Program-made: the position numbers and the translations under genes | Shown here: positions 21,986 through 33,415 of the stretch, in pieces | How the letters are laid out: each line of letters starts with the position of its first letter | How positions within the stretch are numbered: position 1 is the first letter of the stretch | Notes under the pieces: model-generated | Seen by the model: only the letters and a program-made list of their open reading frames with translations | Databases searched by the model: none | What the model was told of the DNA's origin: nothing | Source of the DNA: Nemertoderma westbladi | Taxonomy: Eukaryota > Xenacoelomorpha > Nemertodermatida > Nemertodermatidae | DNA: 64,000 bases | Assembly: GCA_032718475.1 (NCBI GenBank) | Contig: JAUCBJ010007527.1 | Location: 1 to 64,000 of the forward strand | Direction: 5' to 3'

Positions 21986-23397
21986 AGGAAATGTCGAACT
22001 TCCTCAACTACGAAGCAGAGTTGATTACAGACCCAGTCTATAGTGAGGATAGTTTGGGGAAGGCGCCGAAGACCGAATACAACAGGCCTAAACCCGAACA
22101 CAATCCTGCAGATCCATTCCCGAGAGTAAGACAGTCGCTACCACACGCGGCCACACAGGGGGCTACAAGCCCACAGTTAGCTGGGAGTAGGGCCACACCG
22201 TGGCAGGGACAGAAAGAAAATAACACCACAAACAAACATAATCCCAACACACCCAGTAGGCCGAGTCCAGATAACCAAAACACTAAATCGGTAGATATAA
22301 ACCTACGCGCGATACGTGAAGGACTATACAGGGAACGCTACAATCCAGGATTCGAATGTCAATTGCATAGGGATGGAACCCATAAGACCATGAGTTGTAA
22401 GCATTGGCAAGCGTTGCCTAAACAAGATCGTGTAGCCTACACAGACGCAAACGGACTATGTCATCGATGTGTGGTAGAAGGACACAGATCCGGAGAGTGT
22501 AGAGAAACAGCGATAGGAGACGATGAGACTGGAGGCCAAACAATGGCTACAAGCACGACAGGAGCAAGAAGAAAGAGGAAAGTACTACTCGGGGTAGTAC
22601 CAGTGAAGATAACAGGAAGGGGCGGCCGATCAGTCACAACATTAATGCTGGTCGACAGCGGAGCAGCCTTCACGCTGGTGGAGAATTGGGTGGCCGAGGA
22701 GATAGGGTTACAGACGAGGCCGAGTAGGATGGCGGTAACTACTGTCTCGAGTAAGGATGAGGTCCTGGAGATGAGGACGGGACGGTGCGAGATATCAGCA
22801 ATAGCACCGGGATGTGACTATGGGGCGACCATCGACCCCATTCAGATCATAGAATCGATCAATATTAATGCCAGGAGACCAACTAACATCGAGGTCGAGC
22901 AGTACCGGTTCCTGGACGATATCGATTTTTCAATACCGGAGGTGGACGTCTCGAAGGTATCCATCATAGTGGGTATGGACTGCCCGACGGCCCACGAAAG
23001 AGTACAGACGATCTTCGGGGAAGACAGACAGCGGGATCCGACGGCGATTCTCACGCCGTTCGGATGGACGCTTAGCGGCCCAATTAAAACCAAGATTCCA
23101 CACAGGGTGTCGGAGACATCAGGGTGCATGCTACCAGGCACCGTTAAGGACGTAGAGGAGAAACCAGAGACGGTAGATAAGCTAGAAGGGGAAGTAACAG
23201 CAAGAGTGTGGGCGGAGGAGAATGGATTCGACGCGGAAGACTTAGAGACAATGGGATGGAACAAGGATGTTCCCAGCAAGTATCGGTATGGGGATGGAGA
23301 GGAGTGGACGGCGAGATGTCCGGAGGACAACAGTCCGGAGGAGTGTCCGGAGGAGTGTCCGAGAGGAGTGTCCGGAAGAGACAGCCGGTCCGGTTGA
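21931..23397 (+). pseudogene. BEL-1 nucleocapsid zinc knuckle and aspartic protease (488 codons)
   Basis: The frame continues the Gag capsid (G-L-E-E-M-S-N-F-L) after a one-base shift. A Pro/Asn-rich linker is followed by a Cys/His block near residues 143-185, including a C-x2-C-x4-H-x4-C knuckle (C-H-R-C...H...C). The protease core follows: L-M-L-V-D-S-G-A-A-F-T-L-V with catalytic Asp at about residue 242 (codon 22654). The BEL-specific end has I-V-G-M-D-C-P and L-T-P-F-G-W-T-L-S-G-P. The ORF then runs through repeated P-E-E-C-P units to a stop at 23397. In complete BEL elements RT follows directly; here nothing RT-like is present. The upstream ATG is probably internal to the polyprotein, not a true start. 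Confidence 0.8.
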
Positions 23398-23528
23398 GAG
23401 GCATACCGAAAAGGGGGAGGTCGAGTAAGAAGACAGGATGGAAAGGGATAGGATTACTATTGTCCATTCTGTTTTGTCTGTTCTTTCAGTTTCTTTTCAT
23501 TCTCCGCCAGGAGACGACAAGATGAAGG

Positions 23529-23720
23529 GTGGCATTTTGCTGCCAGGAACATGAGGAAGTTAAGAAGGCGGCGGAGAGACCCGATTTTAGGGTGGCAGAA
23601 GAGGTAGAATCAATTCCTAGAGGGTTGGAATTGGCGAAGAGAGCGTGGCGAAGGATAAGAGGACGTACAGGGGGACAGTGGGAGAGTGCCTACTGGAAGA
23701 AGGGGTACCTTAGAGTTTAG
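23529..23720 (+). other. short ORF after the protease, unrecognised
   Basis: A 63-codon Arg/Trp/Glu-rich frame (W-R-R-I-R-G-R near its end). It may be a scrap of the lost pol or chance. No catalytic motif was seen. Confidence 0.3.
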
Positions 23721-24690
23721 TCGTCCAATATGTTGGACTGAGGGGGGTGGGAATGAGGGCGAGACGCCCTTCCCACATGAATAAGAAATATAAATAATTA
23801 AAATAATTAAAATAATAAAGTAAGCAGTAAGTAGAAAGTAATAGTTAGTAGAAGTTAGATAGTAAGTAGAAAGTAATAGTTAGTAGAAGTTAGATAGTAA
23901 GTAGAAAGTTAGAAAGTAGGGCCTAATAGTTAGTAGAAGTTAGATAGTAAGTAAGTAAGAAAGTTAGTAGAAGTTAGATAGTAAGTAAGTAAGAAGTTAG
24001 TAGAAGTTAGATAGTAAGTAGTAAGTAAGAAAGTTAGTAGGAATTAGTAAGAAGTAAGAAAGTTAGTAGAGGTTAGTAAGAAGTTAGAAGTAGGCAGTAA
24101 GGGAGTGTGGTATATTGACATACCACGAGTAGTAGCAGAGGGGTTGTGGGCACCGGAGGCGCCACGTAGAAAGTAGTAGTAGAGGGGTTGTGGGCACCGA
24201 AAGCGCCATGTAGAAAGAGAGTTAGAGTTAGTAGAGAGTTAGAGAGTTAGTAGAATTAGAGTTAGTAGAGTTAGATTTAGTAGAGAGTTAGAGAGTTAAT
24301 AGAATTAGAGTTAGTAGAGTTAGAGTTAGAGTTAGTAGAGTTAGAGAGTTAGTAGAATTAGAGTTAGTAGAATAGAGTTAGTAGTAAGAGAGTTAGTAGA
24401 GTAAGAAGTAAGCAAGAAGTAAGATTTAGATAAGGTAGATAGAATGATAGCACAGTATGGTAGCATAAGAAAAGTTGACACTTTGGGAGTATGAGAGGAG
24501 CACAGGGAAGTATGGAGAGGAGGTGTTGACAGGATGAGAGAGAGTGAGAGGAGTGCGATTCAGAGTGGAGTTAAAGCGAGCAGAGTGAAGTTAGATAGAG
24601 TGAGAGAGAGTAGAGTGGAGTTAGAGTGGAGCCGAAGTGGAGTTAGAGTGAGAAGTTAGAGTTCAGAGTGAGATTTTTTTTTAAATTGTG
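23721..24690 (+). repeat. purine-rich low-complexity block (GTTAGTAGA / GTAAGTAGAAA units)
   Basis: About 1 kb made of irregular repeats of AGTTAGTAGA, AGATAGTAAGTAGAAAG and GAGTTAGAGTTAG, with almost no C. It occupies the place where pol should be. The matching minus-strand region of BEL-2 (33600-33800) is similarly biased, so it may be a feature of the 3' part of this family. Confidence 0.8.
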
Positions 24691-24882
24691 TGAGGATTCC
24701 ACAATTGTCTCAAACAGAGACGCCAGATGTCTTGGTGCAACATAGGTTGCGGTTGCACCAAGAAGGGGTAGTAACATCATACCCAGAGGGAGCGGCCTGG
24801 AAAGCCGATTCCAAGAAAAGAACTCCACCCCACACCCGATAGTAGATTGAGTTCCAGCGGAATTGAAGCGCACTTTTAGGTG

Positions 24883-24922
24883 ATGCTATCTTCTCACCGG
24901 GAAGATAGCATGGGGGGGGGAG
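24883..24922 (+). promoter_or_regulatory. BEL-1 3' stem-loop and polypurine tract
   Basis: ATGCTATCTTC (24883-24893), loop TCACCGG, GAAGATAGCAT (24901-24911), then nine G and AG directly before the 3' LTR start at 24923. The G-run is the expected plus-strand primer (polypurine tract). The 11-bp stem with a 7-nt loop recurs at 33425-33453 (minus) and 57450-57478. Confidence 0.8.
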
Positions 24923-25545
24923 TGTGAGCAGATTCAATTCCGCCGCATTACCCTCATAAAGTTGGGAAGTGGCACCTTTTCAGCAATATTGGAGATACGA
25001 GATTGGCAATAACCAATCTCGTATCACAACCAATATCCGGGGACGACACAAACCCCAAAGCCACACAAAGGGAGGTTCGAGGTCAATCCACCTCGAAAGG
25101 GGAAAACAACCAGCAGGGGCCAACAGGGGGAACACTCCCAGAGAGAGGAAGAGGCGTGAAGTAGATTATTAGCCAATAGGGGCAAGGGAGAGCATCCACT
25201 AGGTGAAAAGGCCACAGCAGTGTAGGAGTAATTATACATATATTATCAATGCATACCGTTACCGGTTCAGTTTACTCAGTCATCAGTTTAGTGCAGACCG
25301 GTGATATTCTATACCGTCACCGTCACCAACACACATACATCTACCGGTATCCATCTCATATCAATGCTGCTTAACTGTAATTATACTGTGTTATTACTGA
25401 TACTATTATCCAAATATCAAGAAACATCGATCAACCCTTATTGTTTTCACTACAACAGCCTCGGCCTGAACATCAGAAACCCCTAAGGTGAAACACGGTG
25501 ATGCGTAATATACAAATCTGGTCGGGATCCCTTGATCCCGTCACA
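24923..25545 (+). repeat. BEL-1 3' LTR (623 bp)
   Basis: Pairs with 14450-15077 and is followed by the CTAAC duplication. Its hairpin lies at 24994-25025 with the same stem and loop as the 5' LTR. Confidence 0.92.
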
Positions 25546-25738
25546 CTAACACCACCCTAAGCGGTTAGTGGCACTAAGTAGTTAATTGAGCTTGGTGCAA
25601 CCGGCTGCTGGTTCAAAGAAATTAGCTGGTCCATTACTTGATACAATATGAGAGGAGGAAGTGGCAGCTGCACTGAATGAAATTGATGTTACTATATAAG
25701 TAGATGGGTGGAGTGATCCACAATACCAGATTGCTAGA

Positions 25739-26119
25739 TTGCTCAGTTTAACCCCCGATCAACAAACCTTCCTGTCATGGCATGAGGAAAAGAGGCATTC
25801 AGCGGATGATATTTTGCCCATGGTAACTAATTCCATTGGGCCAGCAGAACACCAATTCAAATGTAGAATTGTTGCACTCATTACAAGGGAGCATGGCAAA
25901 GCTCAGGCATTTGATCAGAATGGAAAGGAAGATTATTGTGATATGGTACAGTGCACACGCCATCAATCTGAGTGGAGACATTCAGTCTGGAAGGGGCTTC
26001 AAGGTGCAAAGACACACATTATAAAAATCGCCATGTTCTTTCCCAATCACCAGAAAGAGACATACTTGCTCAAACAACTTGGAATAAAGAAGCCTCCCAG
26101 GCCATCCGACACTCAATAG
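25739..26119 (+). pseudogene. unrecognised degraded ORF (126 codons)
   Basis: Open frame with ordinary protein-like composition (H-E-E-K-R-H-S-A-D-D, C-R-I-V-A-L-I-T-R-E-H, F-F-P-N-H-Q-K-E). Reading upstream of it (from about 25600) and downstream to about 26330 continues protein-like text broken by stops, so it is a decayed coding segment, probably of a mobile element. No family recognised. It lies between the BEL-1 right flank and the LINE copy starting near 26365. Confidence 0.35.
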
Positions 26120-26364
26120 AACAGTTACTGTAAGATGTATGAATAGTTCTTAGAGAATTTGCATAGACTGGAAGAAATTCCTGTCACTGATGAAACAATA
26201 AAAGGGTGAATTGGGGATATTTATCTGTTCAATGCAACCAGCAAACTGGAACGCCTTCAGCTCCCTCTAGTATCAGCCCTCAACAAAATGCAAAGTGACA
26301 CCAGCAGCATGGCAGAAGCAATGCCCACCAGATACTGAGCTAGGTGCCTAGGGCCTAGGCCTTG

Positions 26365-28857
26365 GCAATAGTGTTAACTGAAATTCAGTCCATCTGCAGG
26401 ATTATATCTCTAGAAATGGATTGTTTTCGGCTGGAACCCAGTTCAAGAAGCGCACTGGAAAGCTATGGACTCATAGTGGACCCAGTGGTCAAAAGTCCTA
26501 GATAGACCATATTATGTTCCATAGGAAATATAGGAGCTCTATAGAAGACTGTAATTCATTTACACTTAGACCCTTGTCCAGTGATCACCGCCTTATTGTG
26601 GCCAAGGTAAGACTTAGTCTTCGTGCTAGCAGAACAACGAAATCTGCCCTGCCACAACTTGGAATAAAGGACTGGTCCTCTCTGTTGCAACAGCCAAGTG
26701 TGAGATCCAGCTTCACACTACAGCTGAGCAACAAGTATGAGGTTCTTGCCTCTGAAGCGGCAGATCACTGCGAGGGCCATACTGCCTTCACAGAAGCATT
26801 TAAGTTAGCAGCTGCAGAAACAGTTCATGTATACCCTCGAAACATGAAAAAGGCCCCTTGGACTGACCACAAAATTCAGAAGTGCCGAAATGACCTCTAT
26901 AAAGCGCAGAAAGAGTCCCGACTCAAACAGACTACAGCGGCCAAGAATGCAGTTAAGGTTGCATCTAGGTCCCTGAACAGGCAGTACTCTGTTAATCTAC
27001 AGGAGCAAATAAACCAACAGGTTGATGCCATCAATGATGCTGTGCTGACGATAGTAGGCAATTATCCCAGGCATAGAAATCGATCAACTTACTTACTGGG
27101 CGGAAAAGCCAACCAACCACCAAGGTTAAGGCTGAATCACCAGCCGATCACCTCAATGGTTGGAAGGCCCACTTTGAAAAACTCCTCAATAATGACAGGG
27201 TATTGCCTGATGACTTTATAGAAGTAAAAGTGTCTGAGTCTGTACTCCCAGATGTTCCCATTGGCGATATCTCCTTTGCAGAAGTGAAGGCTGCTGCAAA
27301 GAGCATTAAGACCAATCATGCCAGTGGAGTAGATGGTGTTCCCCCTGAGGTCTTTAAAATACCTGAGTGTTTAAAGCTCATCTATCCTATCATAGTAGAC
27401 ATGTACCGAACAACAAGAGTCCCACAAGAAATGAAAACAAATAAGTTGGTGCCAGTTCCCAAGAAGGGCAACCTAACACTCTATGGTTCTTTTCGGGGAA
27501 TCTCAATGATCTCGATTGCTGCAAAGCTATACAATAGAATTCTATTAAATTGCATCAGGGATCCCATTGAGAGACTGATCCATGGAAATCAGAATGGGTT
27601 CCGTAAAGGTCGTGGGACCATGGAGCCCATTTTGGCACTCAGAAGGATAATTGAAGAGTTATCAAAAAAGAAAGACAGGCATCTGGCTGTTATCTTTGTT
27701 GACTTCTTCAAGGCCTTTGATTCAGTCTCTCGCTCACGTATGTTCAGCATACTTTCATTATATGGGATTCCTGATGAAATTATTGCAGCAATCAGATCAG
27801 TATACGACGGTTTGACAACATTTGTGTCTACTGTTGATGGTGACACAGAACCATTTGAAGTGTTATGGGGCGTCCTCCAGGGAGACACACTTGCACCATT
27901 CTTGTTCATAATTGTGGTTGACTATGTTCTACGCATGTCCATAGATCATCATAATGATGATGGGGTGATGATAACTCCACCTACTGGCTCCAGAAGTTGA
28001 GGAAATCCTGCCAAGTACCTAACTGATCTAGACTTTGCTGATGACTTAGGAGTAATTTCAGAATCACTAGAGGGAGCCCAACGGCTCCTCAGCTCATTAG
28101 AACAGGCTGCTTCTAGTGTTGGTCTTTTTATTAACTCCAGAAAGACCAAAATTTTGACAGTTAACTTTGAAAGTCCTCAGCAAGTCTCTGTTCGGATCAG
28201 CAGAGCATAAGCTCAAAGGATGGAATGCTTGAGCATGTGGATGACTTCTGTTACCTGGGATCATGGATCCGGAAGTCAGGTGAAGACCTTCAAATACGTA
28301 AGGGAAAGGCATGGGCAGCCTTGAATAGGCTTTCCAGGATTTTGAAGTCTCCGAGAATTAATCGGAAACTTAAGGTCCGATTATTTAGAGCAGCAGCAGT
28401 TCCAGTACTTCTCTATGGGAGTCCATGCTGGGCTCTAACTGCTGAGGACATCAAATCTTTGGATGGCACATTCACAAGAATGCTATGCCGGGTTCGTTGT
28501 GTCAAGTACAATGCACACTTCTCCAACCAGACACTATATAACATTGGAGGTGTCTCATTGGTTCCCCCAAGCTTGACACTAGAACAAAATTGCCTCCGCT
28601 TTGCAGGACATTGCCTTCGCTGTGAGGACCAGCCAGTACATAATCTTGTACTTTGGCAGCCTCATGGAGTGAATAAGCATGTGGACAGGCCATGACTTTC
28701 TTGAGACGCATCTTAAAGGACACTGGCCTTGAAGATGCGGATGACCTAGCAAATGTCATGGGTGATAGGGAGTTGTGGTGGTGCAATTTTATCGACAAGC
28801 CGGCACAGCATTCTTAAAAATGCAGCTGCATTGCAGCATGCCGATCCTAGTAGTAGT
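26365..28857 (+). pseudogene. LINE-2 copy: 5'-truncated, frame-broken EN/RT retrotransposon
   Basis: Runs opposite to the copy at 16.4-19.8 kb and matches it from within the endonuclease (G-N-G-L-F-S-A-G-type segment) to the 3' tail. Open pieces: 26514-27221 (end of endonuclease and linker), 27203-28000 (RT with A-S-G-V-D-G, F-V-D-F-F-K-A-F-D, G-V-L-Q-G-D-T) and 28225-28695 (C-terminal region). An in-frame TGA near 27998 and several shifts break it. The end GATCCTAGTAGTAGTAAG carries the (TAG)n tail. It is inactive but its sequence remains close to the intact copy. Confidence 0.9.
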
Positions 28858-29019
28858 AAGCTGCAATGACCTTTTATAAGCCAGTAGGGTATATATAATA
28901 TATATATTGACAGACAGACCAAATGGTCAGAATGCCGTACTCCAAGATTTACAATTGAAGGGTTTTGATAATCTGTGGATAGAATAAAACGTAATACAAA
29001 CAAAACAAATTTAATAATA

Positions 29020-29345
29020 GATGTGGTTTACCACTACCCTTCTGTGAAATTTAATGAATTTCATATAAAAATTAGAAATTATCTTTCAAAATTTATCCAC
29101 TACAAAATCTGATGTTATCATAATTGGTGACTTCAATGTGAATCTTACAAAGAAAACTACACAATCTAACCAATATCTCCAGAGAGTATAAAACTTCAGC
29201 TGCAGTATACCCGACTCACTATGGTCCAATTTCTAGATTAGATCACATTTTGACTAATTTAACAACAGCCATTAATCGATCAGGAGCTTTTTTTTCAGAT
29301 TTTAAGTATCAATTAGCAAATTTTGCATTGTTTCCAAACGTAGCG
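29020..29345 (+). pseudogene. decayed LINE endonuclease fragment of a second family
   Basis: Reading frames here contain I-I-I-G-D-F-N-V-N-L followed, after a shift, by Y-P-T-H-Y-G-P-I-S-R-L-D-H-I-L-T-N. That is the G-D-F-N and L-D-H-I-(F/L)-T-N spacing of APE-type LINE endonucleases. It differs clearly from the RTE-like copies in this window and no complete ORF survives. Confidence 0.55.
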
Positions 29346-29499
29346 AAAATTCCTTTAAGAAAGAATTCTTCTTGCCGCGAATGTCTGCTGAGTATTGCTC
29401 AAATGATGTAACCTCAGACTCAAAATTCGAACACTTTTACAATACATTTAGTAATTTGTCCAATAAACATATCCTTACTAAAATTATCAAGTACCTCGG

Positions 29500-30480
29500 C
29501 CGGTCCAACCTGGACCTCCTCCGCCGGGACCACGACGGCGACGAATTCCTCGGTCGGTTCATCCCTGACCTCCCCCAACGGGACCACGATGGTGACGAGT
29601 TCCTCGGCCGGTTCAACCCGGACCTCCTCCGTCGGGACCACAAAGGCGACGAGTTTCTCGGCCAGTTCAACCCGGACCTCCTCCGCAGGGACCACGACAG
29701 CGACGAGTTTCTTGGCCGGTTCAACCCGGACCTCCTCCGCCGGGACCACGACTGCGACGTTTTCCTCGGCCGGTTCAACCACGATCTCCTCCGCCGGGAC
29801 CACGACGGTGACGAGTTCCTCGGCCGGTTTAACCCGGACCTCCTCCGCCGGGATCACAATGGCAACGAGTTTCTCGGCCAGTTCAACCCGGACCTCCTCC
29901 GCCGGGACCACGACAGCGACGAGTTTCTTGGCTGGTTCAATCCGGACCTCCTCCGTCGGGACCACGACTGCGACGTTTTCCTCGGCCGGTTCAACCACGA
30001 TCTCCTCCGCCGGGACCACGACGGTGACGAGTTCCTCGGCCGGTTCAACCCTGACCTCCCCGCCGGGACCGCGATGACGACGAGTTCCTCGGCCAGTTCA
30101 ACCCGGACCTCCTCCGCCGGGACCACGACGGCGACGATTTCCTCGGCCGGTTCAACCTAGACCTCCTCCGCCGGGACCACGACGGCGACGAGTTCCTCAG
30201 CCGGTTCAACCCCGACCTCCTCCGCCGGGACCACGATTGCGACGAGTTCCTAGGCCGGTTCAAGCCCGACCTCCTCCGCCGGGACCACAACAGCGATGAG
30301 TTCCTCGACCAGTTCAACCCGGACCTACTCCGCCGGGACCATGACGGCGACGAGTTCCTCGGCCGGTTCAACCCAGACCTCCTCCACCGGGACCACGAGA
30401 GCGATGAGTTCCTCGGCCGGTTCAACCCAGACCTCCTCCACCGGGACCACGAGAGCGATGAGTTCCTCGGCCGGACTGCA
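29500..30480 (+). repeat. 54-bp coding-type minisatellite, about 18 units
   Basis: The unit begins GGCCGGTTCAACCCGGACC and continues CTCCTCCGCCGGGACCACG then GCGACGAGTTCCTC. Because 54 is divisible by 3, several frames stay open: plus frame 1 gives an 18-residue unit D-L-L-R-R-D-H-D-G-D-E-F-L-G-R-F-N-P (ORF 29372-30160), another gives a Thr/Ser-rich mucin-like repeat, and minus frames read V-V-V-P-A-E-E-V. A four-unit (216-bp) higher-order repeat is visible around 29640-30050. GC content is far above the surroundings. Which frame, if any, is translated is unknown. Confidence 0.85.
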
Positions 30481-31122
30481 CCCGAGCCGGTAAGGCCGGG
30501 GTATCTATACAGCCAGTGACCCGTCTCGGGTGCATTCAACTACAACAGGCGACGAACAAAGGCCCATTAGGTTTCACAGGAGCACGAACCTTGGCAATCC
30601 TGCCGGAGCAGATGTGGTTGATTTCAAGCGGTTTGGAGTACCTTTGAATCAACATATAGTAACGCCAACCCCGGCTCAGATAGGTTCGGGAATCCGTACA
30701 GCCAGTTAGGAGGGCAATTTTGCTTGCAGTCATATAACTACTGCAACTATGATGTTGGGGTTGGATGAAAATCCAGTAGGCCTACCAGTTTATTCTATGT
30801 CAATTAGTAAAACTAATGAATCTGTAAATACTGTCACGCCCCCACAACCACCAATAATTGTCTCCACCTCCATATAACAAACTGAATCATCACCACTAAT
30901 TAATGACGGCCCCCCAACTATGCCTTGTGTTAAGACACACAGTGTCACTTTATGTCAAAATAATTTAGAGTCAACATATCACAACCATACGGACACGCAC
31001 ACCACAGAGGAGAGTACCTGTACCACACTAACCCATTATCAACCCACTCAGACTGAAGAACTCGCTCACAGAGGTGGACCACTTACGAGGCATACCCTCC
31101 ATACCCTCCACCTCCAACTGCC
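30481..31122 (+). other. no supported gene; degraded coding-like sequence
   Basis: Thr/Pro/His-rich reading continues in broken frames between the minisatellite and the Ulp1-like ORF. It may be the remains of the linker of one larger gene joining the two, but stops interrupt it. Confidence 0.3.
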
Positions 31123-32212
31123 ATGCAATATACCGGTACCATAAAGCATAGTAAAAAGTTGTCAAAACTTAAAAAGAAAAAAGCCATAACTTTCAGAAAT
31201 AAAGTGGACAAAACAAACTCTATCCCTGGCATCAGAACTAATGAAACATTTTCCAGAACCGGTGTAAACACGCCTGGTGTATTGTCCCCCACCCCCACAG
31301 GTGCCAAAAATACAGATCAAATCCTTTCAAGAACTGCCGGAAACACAGTCAACGAAACTTCCTCCATACCTGCCCCTCCAGCAGATCAAACTCACTCCAT
31401 GGGTGTCGGAACAACAGTCAACAAATCTCCCTCTGCACATACCACTCACATGGACGAAACTCCCACCACACCTGCTGGAAATAATATGGTGAACGAAACT
31501 TCCCCTATAAAATATATAAACGAAATAATAGTGGAGGATCTAGGAGAGAATGGTGAATGGATTAAGAGAACAACACCAAACAAAATTGTAAACATTATAC
31601 ATAGTAAACATGCAACTGAAGAAGAATATGTACATGTCTACCCAGACATTGAGACTGGTTTTAATGAATACACAGTAATACTAGCAGCTACAAGAGAACC
31701 AAGAAAAAGATGCCTCACTCTACTGAAACCAGGAGATGGTGATTGGGGCTATCTAAAACCGAAGAGGAGATTCTCAATGACTATTGTCGACGCGTTTCTC
31801 TCAATTATATCCAGATCCAGCGATATACTATATGCAGTATTGATACCGGTCTGTGCACAAAACTACACCAAGACACATTCGACATTTCGAGTGCAGTAAC
31901 CTACTTTACCGCAGTCTGTGATATATCTGCTACCCCATTAAAACTTATTCCAGATTGTGATGGATCACATTTCCTTCTACATGTAGCGAATCAATCTGAA
32001 AGGAAAGTGTATACATTATGCAGCTACACTCGTACCATGGCGGCTGTAGCCCTGACACATGAGATATGTAAACTTCTCAATCTAATAGATAAAGTAAAAG
32101 GCTGCCATAGGGATAGCTGGGTTGCAACAAGTCGGAAATCACCGTACCCCCTTCAGCCAACAACTAATAACTACGACTGTGGAGCTTTTCTCTGTCTGTA
32201 TGCTTATCTACT
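31123..32212 (+). pseudogene. Ulp1-like cysteine protease ORF, first part (frame-shifted, then cut by a LINE)
   Basis: Frame 31123-31899 gives a Thr/Pro/Asn-rich spacer, then a folded-looking segment. Near 31743 reading moves by one base to 31743-32212, which carries a C48 (Ulp1/SENP)-like core: D-G-S-H-F-L-L-H-V with the His, a Y-T-L-C-S-Y segment in the place of the usual Asp strand, and Q-P-T-T-N-N-Y-D-C-G-A-F-L-C with the catalytic Cys and its upstream Gln. This family cleaves SUMO-like isopeptide bonds, and such domains are also carried by several transposon families. The normal Asp after His is not clear. The ORF is cut at 32212 by a LINE fragment and resumes at 32590. Host element unknown. 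Confidence 0.6.
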
Positions 32213-32579
32213 ACTACTACTAGGATCGGCATGCTGCATTGCAGCTGCATTTTTAAGAATGCTGTGCCGGCTTGTCAACAAAATTGCACCGCCACAACTC
32301 CCTATCACCCATGACATTTGCTAGATCATCCGCATCTTTAAGGCCAGTGTCCTTTAAGATGCGTCTCAAGAAAGTCATGGGCTGTCCACCTTGCTTATTC
32401 ACTCCATGAGGCTGCCAAAGTACAAGATTATGCACTGGCTGGTCCTCACGGCGAAAGCAATGTCCTGCAAAGCGGAGGCGATTTTGTTCTAGTGTCAAGC
32501 TTGGGGGAACCAATGAGACACCTCCAATGTCATATAGTGTCTGGTTGGAGATGTGTGCATTGTACTTGACACAATGAAC
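32213..32579 (-). mobile_element. LINE-3 copy: 367-bp 5'-truncated insertion with 10-bp target duplication
   Basis: 3' end on the left with (TAG)n tail (CTACTACTAGGATCGG on the plus strand); it includes the last about 95 codons of the RT ORF and stops abruptly. CTTATCTACT flanks it at 32203-32212 and 32580-32589. It is the clearest target-primed insertion in the window. Confidence 0.9.
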
Positions 32580-32583
32580 CTTA

Positions 32584-32926
32584 TCTACTCGGTGAAGGAG
32601 AGCCTCTCCTCCCTTTAGATAGCGGAAGTGACAAACTCCGGATGTGGATAGAGAAATCTCTTAGAGATGTCAAGGTCAACGAAGCACCCACAATAAATGT
32701 AAATGAATCAAGATGTAACTCAAACTCAACAGGCCTCAATAGTACTCAGACTGGAGATGATGTGAGTTATGTAAAACACATTCGAAACACCAGACCAAGC
32801 AGCGTTACAAAGCAACCAAAGATAGCAGTTCCGCCAGATAATCCAGCAATATATGAACTAATGCAAGGGACCAGGAAGTGTGACGGGATCCAGGAGGGAT
32901 CCCGATTTATCCGGTGTGGTATTTAG
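32584..32926 (+). pseudogene. Ulp1-like ORF, second part, overrun by a BEL LTR
   Basis: After the LINE insertion the reading resumes with L-R-M-W-I-E-K-S-L-R-D, like the helix that closes Ulp1 domains, then an Asn/Thr/Ser-rich tail. The last codons (from 32879) belong to the BEL-2 LTR, so the original C-terminus is lost or displaced. Confidence 0.5.
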
Positions 32927-33415
32927 TCCACGCGTCCCCGCCGTGTGTAAGGGTAAAGTAAAGATAATTGAGTTCTGAAGTTCGGTGTATAATAGGAGGT
33001 TATAAGATATAGATATGTTGTGAATGTGTACAAGGCGGGATACGGTAACTAAAGTCCCGTGATCCCCTAACTAAACTAATTGGCTGTACCCTACGCTAGC
33101 ACTGCTGCACTGAGATAACTGAATCACTGATTAGTAGGTTATTGGTTATATTGCACGGTGGCCTTACTGCTACTCAATCGATGCCATTCCCCCCTCTGAT
33201 TGGTTAATACCCTTGTTGGCGCCCCGTGGAGTATTCCCGTTCACTCCACCTGTTCTCCTTGGGTTAGGGGTTTGGCCCCTGACCCTCTATTGTGTGCTTC
33301 CTTCCCACTCTTATTGGGAAGGCACGAGTTGGTTAATTGCCCAATCTCGTGGCTCCCAATATTGCTTATCGGCTAATAACTTTATGGGGTGTTGGCGGGA
33401 TTGAATAAGCTAACA
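32879..33415 (-). repeat. BEL-2 LTR (537 bp), minus orientation
   Basis: On the minus strand it begins TGTTAGCTTATTCAATCCCGCC and ends GGATCCCGTCACA. It aligns with the BEL-1 LTR over the first about 150 bases and at the end, with a different centre, so it is a related but distinct subfamily. The LTR hairpin is present at about 33312-33362 with one unpaired site. Confidence 0.8.

Larger units (their letters stand above)
14450..25545 (+). mobile_element. BEL-1: BEL/Pao LTR retrotransposon, pol-deleted, with a nested LINE
   Basis: Two LTRs (14450-15077 and 24923-25545), both TGTG...CACA, are flanked by the same 5-bp target duplication CTAAC (14445-14449 and 25546-25550). The length is 11.1 kb, of which about 3.4 kb is a LINE inserted into the Gag region. 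Internal order: Gag N-terminal part, LINE, Gag capsid domain, zinc knuckle, aspartic protease, a remnant ORF, about 1 kb of purine-rich low complexity, hairpin, polypurine tract, LTR. RT, RNase H and integrase are missing. The LTRs differ at about 17 positions by eye, so the insertion is fairly recent though Gag has frame changes. Confidence 0.92.

Noticed and set aside
23529-23720. Remnant of BEL-1 integrase or RT
   Set aside because: No catalytic or zinc motif; too short to assign.
29420-30019. Minus-strand V-V-V-P-A-E-E repeat protein
   Set aside because: Any frame of a 54-bp repeat stays open; nothing favours this strand.
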